Notes under the pieces: generated by a model
Told to the model about the DNA's origin: nothing
Seen by the model: the letters and a program-made list of their open reading frames with translations, nothing else
Database searches by the model: none
Shown here: piece by piece, positions 1 through 5,214 of the stretch
How the letters are laid out: each line of letters begins with the position of its first letter
How positions within the stretch are numbered: the stretch's first letter is position 1
NCBI GenBank assembly: GCA_030593185.1
Contig: JAUVHQ010000043.1
Span: forward strand, 1 to 11,534
Reading direction: 5' to 3'
Source: Bacteroidota bacterium
GTDB lineage: Bacteria; Bacteroidota; Bacteroidia; Bacteroidales; VadinHA17
DNA: 11,534 nt
Position numbers and translations under genes: made by a program

Positions 1-27
1 GACGTTTTTAATGCACTTAATTAAGCT
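1..27 (+). pseudogene. iorA: iorA coding sequence upstream of an in-frame TAA
   Basis: Read in the frame of the downstream iorA segment, bases 1-21 encode DVFNALN, then TAA at 22-24, then A-L-E-K-Y-G. In the IorA family the segment just before the KVFSDIGCYTLG motif is normally of the type CPGCPHRDVFxAL, so coding similarity is visible on both sides of the stop. The stop therefore looks like a substitution inside a once continuous gene (GAA, AAA or CAA to TAA), or a sequence error near the edge of the record. The rest of iorA lies outside the window. Confidence 0.65.
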
Positions 28-525
28 TTGGAAAAATATGGCAAAGGAAAAGTATTTTCCGATATAGGATGTTATACACTGGGTGCATTACCTCCTTTTA
101 ATGCTATAAATTCGTGCATTGATATGGGTGCTTCTGTTACAATGGCTGTTGGCGCTGCAGATGCCGGACTTAAGCCATCTGTTGCTGTAATCGGTGACTC
201 AACGTTTACTCACTCAGGAATGACAGGTCTTCTGGATGCGGTTTATAAGAAATCCCCCATAACCCTGATCATATCTGATAACTCCATCACAGCTATGACC
301 GGTGGGCAGTTTTCCCTTGCTACAAACAGGCTTGAACAGATATGTATTGGATTGGGAGTTGATAAGGAGCACTTAAGAATGTTGGTCCCTTTGAAAAAGA
401 ACCATGATAATAATGTAAAAACAATTAAAGAAGAGCTTAAATATAACGGAGTTTCTGTGATTCTTGCGCAACGTGAATGCATACAAACTATTTTGAAAAA
501 GAAAAGAACAAAGAAAAAGGAATAG
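28..525 (+). CDS. iorA: Indolepyruvate ferredoxin oxidoreductase alpha subunit, C-terminal TPP-binding part
   Basis: This is the thiamine-pyrophosphate-binding half of IorA, which with IorB oxidatively decarboxylates aryl-pyruvates (indolepyruvate, phenylpyruvate) to aryl-acyl-CoA with ferredoxin as electron acceptor, or works in reverse in anaerobes making aromatic amino acids. Visible motifs, counted from the TTG at 28: KVFSDIGCYTLGALPPF (residues 8-24), the TPP/Mg motif GDSTFTHSG (56-64) through DN (84-85), and TAMTGGQ (88-94). The C-terminus ends in RECIQTILKKKRTKKKE, so the two-[4Fe-4S] ferredoxin domain of archaeal IorA is absent; I recall Bacteroidota IorA as similarly short. TTG 28 is only the first possible start after the in-frame TAA at 22-24 and is unlikely to be the native start. 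Translated alone, this piece would lack the N-terminal pyrimidine-binding domain and be inactive. iorB follows 171 bp downstream on the same strand. Confidence 0.88.
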   Translation: MEKYGKGKVFSDIGCYTLGALPPFNAINSCIDMGASVTMAVGAADAGLKPSVAVIGDSTFTHSGMTGLLDAVYKKSPITLIISDNSITAMTGGQFSLATNRLEQICIGLGVDKEHLRMLVPLKKNHDNNVKTIKEELKYNGVSVILAQRECIQTILKKKRTKKKE

Positions 526-527
526 GC

Positions 528-564
528 AACTAATCAGTCGGCAGTCGGCAGTTGGCAATTAGTT
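528..564. repeat. Heptamer array, cagtcgg type, with 7-bp flanking dyad
   Basis: Three tandem heptamers lie at 535-541 and 542-548 (both cagtcgg) and 549-555 (cagttgg). They are bracketed by aactaat (528-534) and its exact reverse complement attagtt (558-564). The array starts 3 nt after the iorA stop codon. The same words recur at 3110-3157, at 7624-7644, and inverted at 7817-7844. Confidence 0.85.
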
Positions 565-593
565 AAGATAAACATTTTACTCTTTGGAATTAT

Positions 594-698
594 GAACGAA
601 GAACAGAGAGCGAAGAATGAAGAGTTTGAGGTTTGAGGTTTGTGGTTAAGAAATTGAACCAGTAACCATGAACCAGTAACAAATAACATATAACATAT
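594..698. repeat. 105-nt mosaic heptamer array running into the iorB start codon
   Basis: Fifteen consecutive 7-nt units share one register from 594 to 698. First come ga-type units (gaacgaa, gaacaga, gagcgaa, gaatgaa), then gagtttg and aggtttg twice, then two degenerate units, then aac-type units (aaccagt, aaccatg, aaccagt, aacaaat, aacatat, aacatat). The last unit supplies the first two bases of the iorB ATG at 697-699. The whole iorB leader is thus repeat-derived and has no Shine-Dalgarno motif. Confidence 0.85.
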
Positions 699-1275
699 GA
701 AATGTGATATTATTCTCTCAGGTGTAGGCGGACAAGGTATTTTAACCATTGCAACTGCAATTGGTTTGGCTGCTCTTGAAAATGAGCTGTATCTGAAACA
801 GGCAGAGGTGCATGGAATGAGTCAGAGGGGAGGGGCAGTACAGTCAAACCTGCGATTGTCTGATAAAGAGATTGCCTCCGACCTTATTCCTTACGGGCAG
901 GCTGACCTTATTCTTTCCGTTGAACCGATGGAATCGCTTCGTTATCTGCCTTATTTATCAGATAATGGTTGGCTGGTTACAAATTCTAAACCATATATCA
1001 ATATCCCGGATTATCCGGACATTGAAAAAATAATGGAGGAAATTAAAAAGAATCCAAATTATCTGATCCTTGATGCAGATAAAATGGCGATGGATTTAGG
1101 TTCACCAAGAAGTGCAAATATTATAATGCTGGGTGCGGCTTCCCTATACATCGATATTCCAATTGAAAATTTTGAGAAAGGGATTCAAAAATTGTTTGGG
1201 CGGAAAGGTGAAGAGGTTGTTAAAGTGAATATTGATGCATTTCACGCCGGACGGAATAGAGGAAGAAGGGAATAG
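697..1275 (+). CDS. iorB: Indolepyruvate ferredoxin oxidoreductase beta subunit
   Basis: This is the gamma-type (pyruvate:ferredoxin oxidoreductase-like) subunit that pairs with IorA to form the aryl-pyruvate ferredoxin oxidoreductase. At 192 aa it has the usual family length. The N-terminus MKCDIILSGVGGQGILTIA contains the GVGGQG motif (residues 9-14), followed by AEVHGMSQRGGAVQSNLRL (36-54) and LSVEPMESLRYL (73-84), all hallmarks of the POR/IOR gamma-like domain. The ATG at 697 is well placed, since GVGGQG should lie close to the N-terminus. The C-terminus ends AGRNRGRRE, a short basic tail in A/G-rich DNA next to a repeat array that begins inside the TAG stop. The order iorA-iorB on one strand suggests co-transcription despite the 171-bp repeat-filled gap. 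If iorA is truly broken at 22-24, this subunit may have no partner from this locus. Confidence 0.95.
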   Translation: MKCDIILSGVGGQGILTIATAIGLAALENELYLKQAEVHGMSQRGGAVQSNLRLSDKEIASDLIPYGQADLILSVEPMESLRYLPYLSDNGWLVTNSKPYINIPDYPDIEKIMEEIKKNPNYLILDADKMAMDLGSPRSANIIMLGAASLYIDIPIENFEKGIQKLFGRKGEEVVKVNIDAFHAGRNRGRRE

Positions 1276-1328
1276 TTGAAAGTTAAAAGTTTGTAAAGTT
1301 CAACGTTTACTTTTAACTTTTGACTTTG
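1274..1328. repeat. Heptamer array and AT-rich hairpin after iorB
   Basis: The units agttgaa (1274-1280), agttaaa (1281-1287) and agtttgt (1288-1294) begin within the iorB TAG. They are followed by aac-type units including aactttt (1315-1321) and gactttg (1322-1328). The segment also forms an exact 12-bp inverted repeat, aaagttaaaagt (1279-1290) against acttttaacttt (1309-1320), with an 18-nt loop. It could act as a weak terminator, but it has no GC-rich stem. Confidence 0.7.
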
Positions 1329-1480
1329 AGTCCCTTCTGAAAAGAGTTTTTTTGCCACAAAGACACAAAAACACAAAGATACACAAAAGATAAGGTAGTG
1401 AATATAAGCCCTTTGTGATTCTTAGTGACTTAGTGATTTAGTGGCATTTTCTTTTTTTTAACTTTTCGGAGTAGACTCAA
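1326..1480. repeat. Nested imperfect palindrome with octamer-repeat arms (MITE-like)
   Basis: The ends are exact inverted 7-mers, ttgagtc (1326-1332) and gactcaa (1474-1480). Next inside are gaaaag (1339-1344) and cttttc (1462-1467) at equal spacing. A long imperfect stem follows, from gccac (1354) to gtggc (ending 1445). Each stem arm is built of 8-nt words: acacaaag-like units on the left (1357-1389) and ttagtgat-like units on the right (1411-1445). The arms differ mainly by A/T exchanges. Near-identical 17-nt direct copies of acttttaacttttgact flank the element (1309-1325 and 1480-1496, 16 of 17 identical). Confidence 0.7.
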
Positions 1481-1499
1481 CTTTTAACTTTTAACTCTT
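1479..1499. repeat. Heptamer array aactttt before the DUF4301-like gene
   Basis: Three tandem units, aactttt (1479-1485), aactttt (1486-1492) and aactctt (1493-1499), lie directly upstream of the ATG at 1507. They occupy the position where ribosome recruitment would occur and leave no purine-rich Shine-Dalgarno site. Confidence 0.7.
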
Positions 1500-1506
1500 T
1501 GAAATA

Positions 1507-3063
1507 ATGGAATTTTCACAAACCGATTATGAACAGTTTAAACTGAAAGGACTGGAAAAAAGCCAGGTAAATAATCAGATTGATGACTTTCGTTCAGGTT
1601 TCCCTTATCTGATCCTTGATTCTCCGGCAACAATAAAACATGGAATAATAAAATGTGATGAGCATGAACTTCAGTCATATATTGAAGTTTTCGAAAACAA
1701 GGGAAGAAAAAAAGAATTGCTGAAATTTGTTCCGGCTTCCGGCGCTGCATCACGAATGTTTAAGGAGTTATTTGAATGCTATTATGAATTGAAAACACCT
1801 GACGAAACACCACAAAATGATTTTCTTGAAAAATATCCCGGCGTAAAACAGGTTTTTAAAAGGATCAGCGATTTTGCATTCTCTATTGAATTAATAACAA
1901 AATTTGAATCAAACGGAAAGGAATTATCTACACCGGCTAATCCATCTGACTATGAACTTCTGCTTGAACTCCTGCTCGAAGAAAAAGGCCTGAATTATGG
2001 TAATCTGCCAAAAGGTTTGTTATTGTTCCATATGTATAAAGACAGACCCAGAACCTCATTTGAGGAGCATCTTGTTGAAGGAAGCCACCATTGCAAGGAT
2101 AATAAGAACCTGGTAAGGATACATTTTACTGTTTCTCCTGAACATATTGAATTGTTTCAGAAAAAATTTACGGATAAAAAGAATTTACTGGAAAAGAAAT
2201 TATCGTCACAGTTTCAGGTTGAGTTTAGTATCCAGAAGCCATCAACTGATACAATTGCAGTTGATATGGATAACCAGCCATTCCGTGAAAAGGATGGATC
2301 TATTCTTTTCCGGCCGGGTGGGCATGGAGCGTTACTTGAAAACCTGAATCAATTGGACGCTGATATTATTTTTATGAAGAATATCGATAATATTGTTCCT
2401 GACAGGTTGAGACTTGCCACGGTGAGTTATAAGAAGTGCCTGGCTGGAATCCTGTTGGAATACCAGGAAAGGATTTTCAGTTATCTGCGGTTTCTTGATG
2501 ATACGAATGAACCGGGTAGGGAGAAAATTGAAGAGATGGAGAAGTTTCTGGAAAACCGGTTATGCGTAAGACCGCCTGCAGGATACCATGACCTAACGGA
2601 TAAAGAAAAACCGGATTATATAAGGAAAAAACTTAACCGCCCTGTACGGGTATGTGGAATGGTTGTGAATGAGGGTGAGCCGGGTGGCGGACCATTTCTT
2701 GCAGTAAATTCCGACGGATCTATATCGCTTCAGGTTGTAGAAACATCCCAGATAGATATGGATAATCAGGAACAAAAAAAGATAGTCGAATTATCAACGC
2801 ACTTTAATCCTGTCGACCTTGTTTGCGGAATAAAAGATTATAAAGGCAAAAAATTTGACCTGGTTCAATTCAGGGATTCGAAAACCGGATTTATATCCAA
2901 AAAATCAAAAGACGGAAGGGAATTAAAAGCCCAGGAACTTCCGGGAGTATGGAACGGAGCAATGTCTGACTGGAACACGATATTTGTTGAAACACCAATT
3001 GAAACATTCAACCCGGTGAAGACAATCAATGACCTGCTCAGAGAAAATCACCAGCCAGGATAG
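1507..3063 (+). CDS. DUF4301-like protein, possible sugar-nucleotidyltransferase fold
   Basis: A soluble 518-aa protein with no signal peptide or membrane segment. I recognise it as resembling the Bacteroidota family DUF4301, whose function is unknown to me. Candidate functional motifs are FVPASGAASRMFK (residues 74-86), the RPGGHGALLENLN segment (269-281), FMKNIDNIVPDR (289-300), EPGGGPFL (391-398) and ELPGVWNGAMSDWNTIFVE (477-495). A glycine-rich loop near the N-terminus, a central GGHG segment and a downstream N-I-D-N motif is the order seen in UDP-sugar pyrophosphorylases of the UDPGP type, so a nucleotide-sugar transferase-like fold is plausible; this is inference from motif shape. The ATG at 1507 gives a natural N-terminus. 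The gene is preceded by a repeat element and converges on the porin-like gene, so it is probably monocistronic. A catalytic role is not established. Confidence 0.85.
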   Translation: MEFSQTDYEQFKLKGLEKSQVNNQIDDFRSGFPYLILDSPATIKHGIIKCDEHELQSYIEVFENKGRKKELLKFVPASGAASRMFKELFECYYELKTPDETPQNDFLEKYPGVKQVFKRISDFAFSIELITKFESNGKELSTPANPSDYELLLELLLEEKGLNYGNLPKGLLLFHMYKDRPRTSFEEHLVEGSHHCKDNKNLVRIHFTVSPEHIELFQKKFTDKKNLLEKKLSSQFQVEFSIQKPSTDTIAVDMDNQPFREKDGSILFRPGGHGALLENLNQLDADIIFMKNIDNIVPDRLRLATVSYKKCLAGILLEYQERIFSYLRFLDDTNEPGREKIEEMEKFLENRLCVRPPAGYHDLTDKEKPDYIRKKLNRPVRVCGMVVNEGEPGGGPFLAVNSDGSISLQVVETSQIDMDNQEQKKIVELSTHFNPVDLVCGIKDYKGKKFDLVQFRDSKTGFISKKSKDGRELKAQELPGVWNGAMSDWNTIFVETPIETFNPVKTINDLLRENHQPG

Positions 3064-3109
3064 AAACACTCGAATTTCAGATGTTTGCCTGATCCTTATT
3101 ATAGATTGT

Positions 3110-3157
3110 AACTAATCAGTCGGCAGTCGGCAGTCGGCAGTTGGCGATCGACTGATT
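3110..3157. repeat. Heptamer array, cagtcgg type (four units) with 9-bp dyad
   Basis: Three cagtcgg units (3117-3137) and one cagttgg (3138-3144) follow aactaat (3110-3116), the same layout as at 528-564 but with one extra unit. Flanking aatcagtcg (3114-3122) and cgactgatt (3149-3157) are exact reverse complements, so the array can fold into a hairpin. It sits between two convergent genes, where such a structure could also end transcription from both sides. Confidence 0.85.
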
Positions 3158-3162
3158 TATTA

Positions 3163-4182
3163 CTATAGATTAAATTCAAAACTCAGGAATAAAAATGGCT
3201 GGTTGCTAATATCAGTATCTGTACAGTACCAGTTCCTGTAATTTAAAGCAATTTTTATTTCATCTACAGGCTGAAACTGAATTCCACTAATTATAGCTTG
3301 CCCATCATTTGAGTTGTTCCAACTGTTTTCCATCCCTTCTAATTTATTGGATGCCAGTTTATCAAATCTTCCGAATATCTCAAACTTCTTACTCAGTAAA
3401 TATGATGCATATGTTGAATAACCGGTCTGGTTTTGGTTTAGAACATAATTGCTGTTTGCCATATAATCAACCTCTATACCGAAGGTTAACCTTTTGTCTT
3501 TCCACCCTAAGAAACCCACAAAGGTGCTTTGAATCTCTTCTTTAGCGATAAAATCATAGTAGAATCGGGTGGTGAAATGTTCGGAAAGCCGTACTGTTAT
3601 TCCGAAACCGGTCCTGAAGGTATTATCCAACTGAGGTTTTATAAAACCCTCACCATTCATTACGGAAATATCTGCCGAGATGTATGAATTGAACCTGTAT
3701 TCAAGGCTTGTTCCTGCATCTGCCGAATAACCAAATTCATGTTCATCCGGTAATGTTTTATATAGATAGCGGTGTCCCCAGTATTTTTCCTGTACTTTGA
3801 ACATTTTTGTAGGGATAAGACCAAAGTACCATGTAAACTTATCCTTATTATACATAAGCGCAATGTGCTTGAAATGAGTGTATCTTTTTATTCCTGAGCC
3901 GGATAGAGCATCCCCCAGATTACCTATATCAATCTTTACCTCGGTAGAGAAATACTCATTAACAAAGTACTTATACCCGAGATAGGTTCTGGTAATTTCA
4001 AAAGCCGATTCGTTGAATTCATTTGAAAGATCAGTATGAAAATTGCTGAAAAACCTTATGATAGGTTTCCCATATGGTGTAATTTTTTCTTCATTTACAA
4101 TTTGTTGTGCATCACAATTATACGAATTAACCAATGTTGAAAACAAGAAAAGTAAGGCGAAACGATTCTTAGGTATTAACAT
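3163..4182 (-). CDS. Outer-membrane beta-barrel (porin-like) protein
   Basis: From the ATG at 4182 the protein has 339 aa. It starts with a Sec signal peptide: a basic start MLIPKNR, a hydrophobic core ALLFLFSTLV, and likely cleavage after NCDA before QQ. The mature part is rich in alternating aromatic and polar residues with many short amphipathic stretches (ITRTYLGYKYF, FTWYFGLIPTKMF, RFYYDFIAKEE, ASYLLSKKFEIFGRF), and it ends FLFLSFEFNL, typical of a final barrel strand. The overall look resembles phosphate-selective porin O/P-type proteins of Bacteroidota, but I see no residue that fixes the substrate. A TTG at 4197 would add MKKIF, but it overlaps a -7-like promoter box, so I prefer the ATG. 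It is divergent from a response regulator and near a PiT transporter, which makes a link to phosphate possible but unproven. Confidence 0.75.
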   Translation of the reverse strand: MLIPKNRFALLFLFSTLVNSYNCDAQQIVNEEKITPYGKPIIRFFSNFHTDLSNEFNESAFEITRTYLGYKYFVNEYFSTEVKIDIGNLGDALSGSGIKRYTHFKHIALMYNKDKFTWYFGLIPTKMFKVQEKYWGHRYLYKTLPDEHEFGYSADAGTSLEYRFNSYISADISVMNGEGFIKPQLDNTFRTGFGITVRLSEHFTTRFYYDFIAKEEIQSTFVGFLGWKDKRLTFGIEVDYMANSNYVLNQNQTGYSTYASYLLSKKFEIFGRFDKLASNKLEGMENSWNNSNDGQAIISGIQFQPVDEIKIALNYRNWYCTDTDISNQPFLFLSFEFNL

Positions 4183-4194
4183 AAAAATTTTTTT

Positions 4195-4224
4195 CAAATT
4201 TAATAAATTATTAATTTTCGCAAT
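4195..4224 (-). promoter_or_regulatory. Candidate promoter for the porin-like gene
   Basis: On the minus strand, TAAATTTG (4202-4195) matches the Bacteroidota -7 box TAnnTTTG. ATTG (4224-4221) lies 18 nt upstream, close to the -33 box TTTG. Transcription would start about 9 nt before the ATG at 4182, a very short leader, so this call is tentative. If right, it rules out the TTG at 4197 as the start codon. Confidence 0.45.
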
Positions 4225-4301
4225 CTTGTTTTTAGTAGTTCTAATTTATAAATCTATATTATCCTTGTTTGTAGAATATTCATACTAAGTTCAAAACAAC
4301 T

Positions 4302-5015
4302 ATGCGTTACAACAATACGAACCAAAAAAAACACAGGATATTACTCGTTGATGATGAACTCGATATCCTTGAATTTGTTTCATATAACCTTAGAAATGAA
4401 GGATATATAGTTGATGTTGCCAATAACGGTATTGAAGGTATATCCAAAGCTAAAGATTCTATTCCTGACCTTGTTCTTTTGGATGTAATGATGCCAAGGA
4501 TGGATGGGATGGAAACCTGTGAGGAGCTACGAAAGATCAGTGAACTGGACAATACAATCATTGTGTTTTTAACTGCCAGGGGCGAAGATTATTCGCAAAT
4601 CGCCGGATTTGAGGCCGGTGGAGATGATTATATTGTTAAACCAATCAAGCCCAAAGTGCTGATATCAAGGATTAAGGCATTGATAAGGAGGAGGGATCGG
4701 ACAAATAATAGTGCTGAGAAACAAGAAAGCATGATAATTGAGCAAGATGATATTATTCTGGATCGTGAAAAATATATCGTGATAAAAAAAGGAAAAAAAT
4801 TATCCCTTCCTAAAAAAGAATTTGAATTATTGACTTTACTTATCTCAAGTCCTGAAAGGGTCTTTTCCCGTATTGAAATTTTTAGTAAAATATGGGGCGA
4901 TGATGTTATAGTAGGTGACAGAACAATTGATGTACATATTCGGAAATTAAGAGAAAAAGTAGGAGAGAAACATATTCAAACAGTTAAAGGGGTCGGTTAT
5001 AAGTATGTTAGTTGA
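4302..5015 (+). CDS. OmpR/PhoB-family DNA-binding response regulator
   Basis: A 237-aa two-component regulator. The receiver domain spans about residues 11-130: acidic pair D17/D18 in ILLVDDE, phospho-acceptor D61 in LLDVMMPRMDG, T91 in FLTARGED, and K113 in DDYIVKPIKP, so all switch residues are present. The winged-helix output domain (about 145-236) has the typical LSLPKKEFELLTLL segment, the recognition-helix region DRTIDVHIRKLREKVG and the wing sequence IQTVKGVGYKYV. It therefore binds DNA as a phosphorylation-controlled regulator. No histidine kinase is adjacent: upstream is the divergent porin-like gene and downstream is the convergent transporter. It may answer to a distant kinase. The PhoB-like family and the neighbouring phosphate transporter make phosphate control a reasonable guess. 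The ATG at 4302 places the receiver start correctly; no clear promoter was found in 4198-4301. Confidence 0.95.
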   Translation: MRYNNTNQKKHRILLVDDELDILEFVSYNLRNEGYIVDVANNGIEGISKAKDSIPDLVLLDVMMPRMDGMETCEELRKISELDNTIIVFLTARGEDYSQIAGFEAGGDDYIVKPIKPKVLISRIKALIRRRDRTNNSAEKQESMIIEQDDIILDREKYIVIKKGKKLSLPKKEFELLTLLISSPERVFSRIEIFSKIWGDDVIVGDRTIDVHIRKLREKVGEKHIQTVKGVGYKYVS

Positions 5016-5018
5016 TAG

Positions 5019-5101
5019 GAGCAAAGAGCATAGAGCAAAGAGCAAAGAACAAAGAGCAAACATAGTTAACGTATAACCTTTAACTTATAACAACAACCAG
5101 T
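5019..5101. repeat. Mosaic heptamer array after the response regulator
   Basis: Starting 3 nt after the TGA stop, six ga-type units (gagcaaa, gagcata, gagcaaa, gagcaaa, gaacaaa, gagcaaa; 5019-5060) are followed by catagtt and then aac-type units (aacgtat, aaccttt, aacttat, aacaaca), all in one 7-nt register up to 5095. A final aaccagt (5095-5101) is shifted by one base. The order of ga-type then aac-type units matches the array at 594-698. Confidence 0.85.
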
Positions 5102-5103
5102 CC

Positions 5104-5184
5104 CGAAAAAACAGAAATCTTCTATTTCATATTTTTTCGAGGATCCTCGAATTTCTAACCAAATCAAAGATTTGGAGAAATTCG
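5104..5184. terminator. Hairpin cluster between convergent genes, likely bidirectional terminator
   Basis: Three dyads lie side by side. The first pairs cgaaaaaa (5104-5111) with ttttttcg (5132-5139), with gaaat/atttc inside. The second is a perfect 14-bp palindrome, tcgaggatcctcga (5137-5150). The third is a long stem pairing cgaatttct (5148-5156) plus ccaaatc (5159-5165) with gatttgg (5169-5175) plus agaaattcg (5176-5184), with an AAA loop and a 2-nt bulge. The site lies between the response regulator and the PiT gene, which converge here. The first hairpin carries T tracts on both strands. Confidence 0.6.
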
Positions 5185-5187
5185 GAA

Positions 5188-5208
5188 TAACCAGTAACCA
5201 GTAACCAG
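5188..5208. repeat. Heptamer array taaccag x3
   Basis: Three perfect tandem taaccag units end 6 nt before the stop codon (minus strand) of the transporter gene at 5215. The same word in the register aaccagt occurs twice upstream of iorB (657 and 671) and at 5095-5101. Confidence 0.85.
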
Positions 5209-5214
5209 TTTAAC

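Noticed and set aside
22..24. Reassigned TAA codon instead of a real stop in iorA
   Set aside because: ggt and the last gene end at TAA at the expected protein lengths, so TAA is a normal stop here.
528..698. CRISPR-like array between iorA and iorB
   Set aside because: Units are 7 nt with no unique spacers, and no cas gene is present.
4183..4197. TTG start at 4197 for the porin-like gene, adding five residues
   Set aside because: The TTG lies inside the TAAATTTG box, and the ATG at 4182 already gives a complete signal peptide. It cannot be excluded fully.
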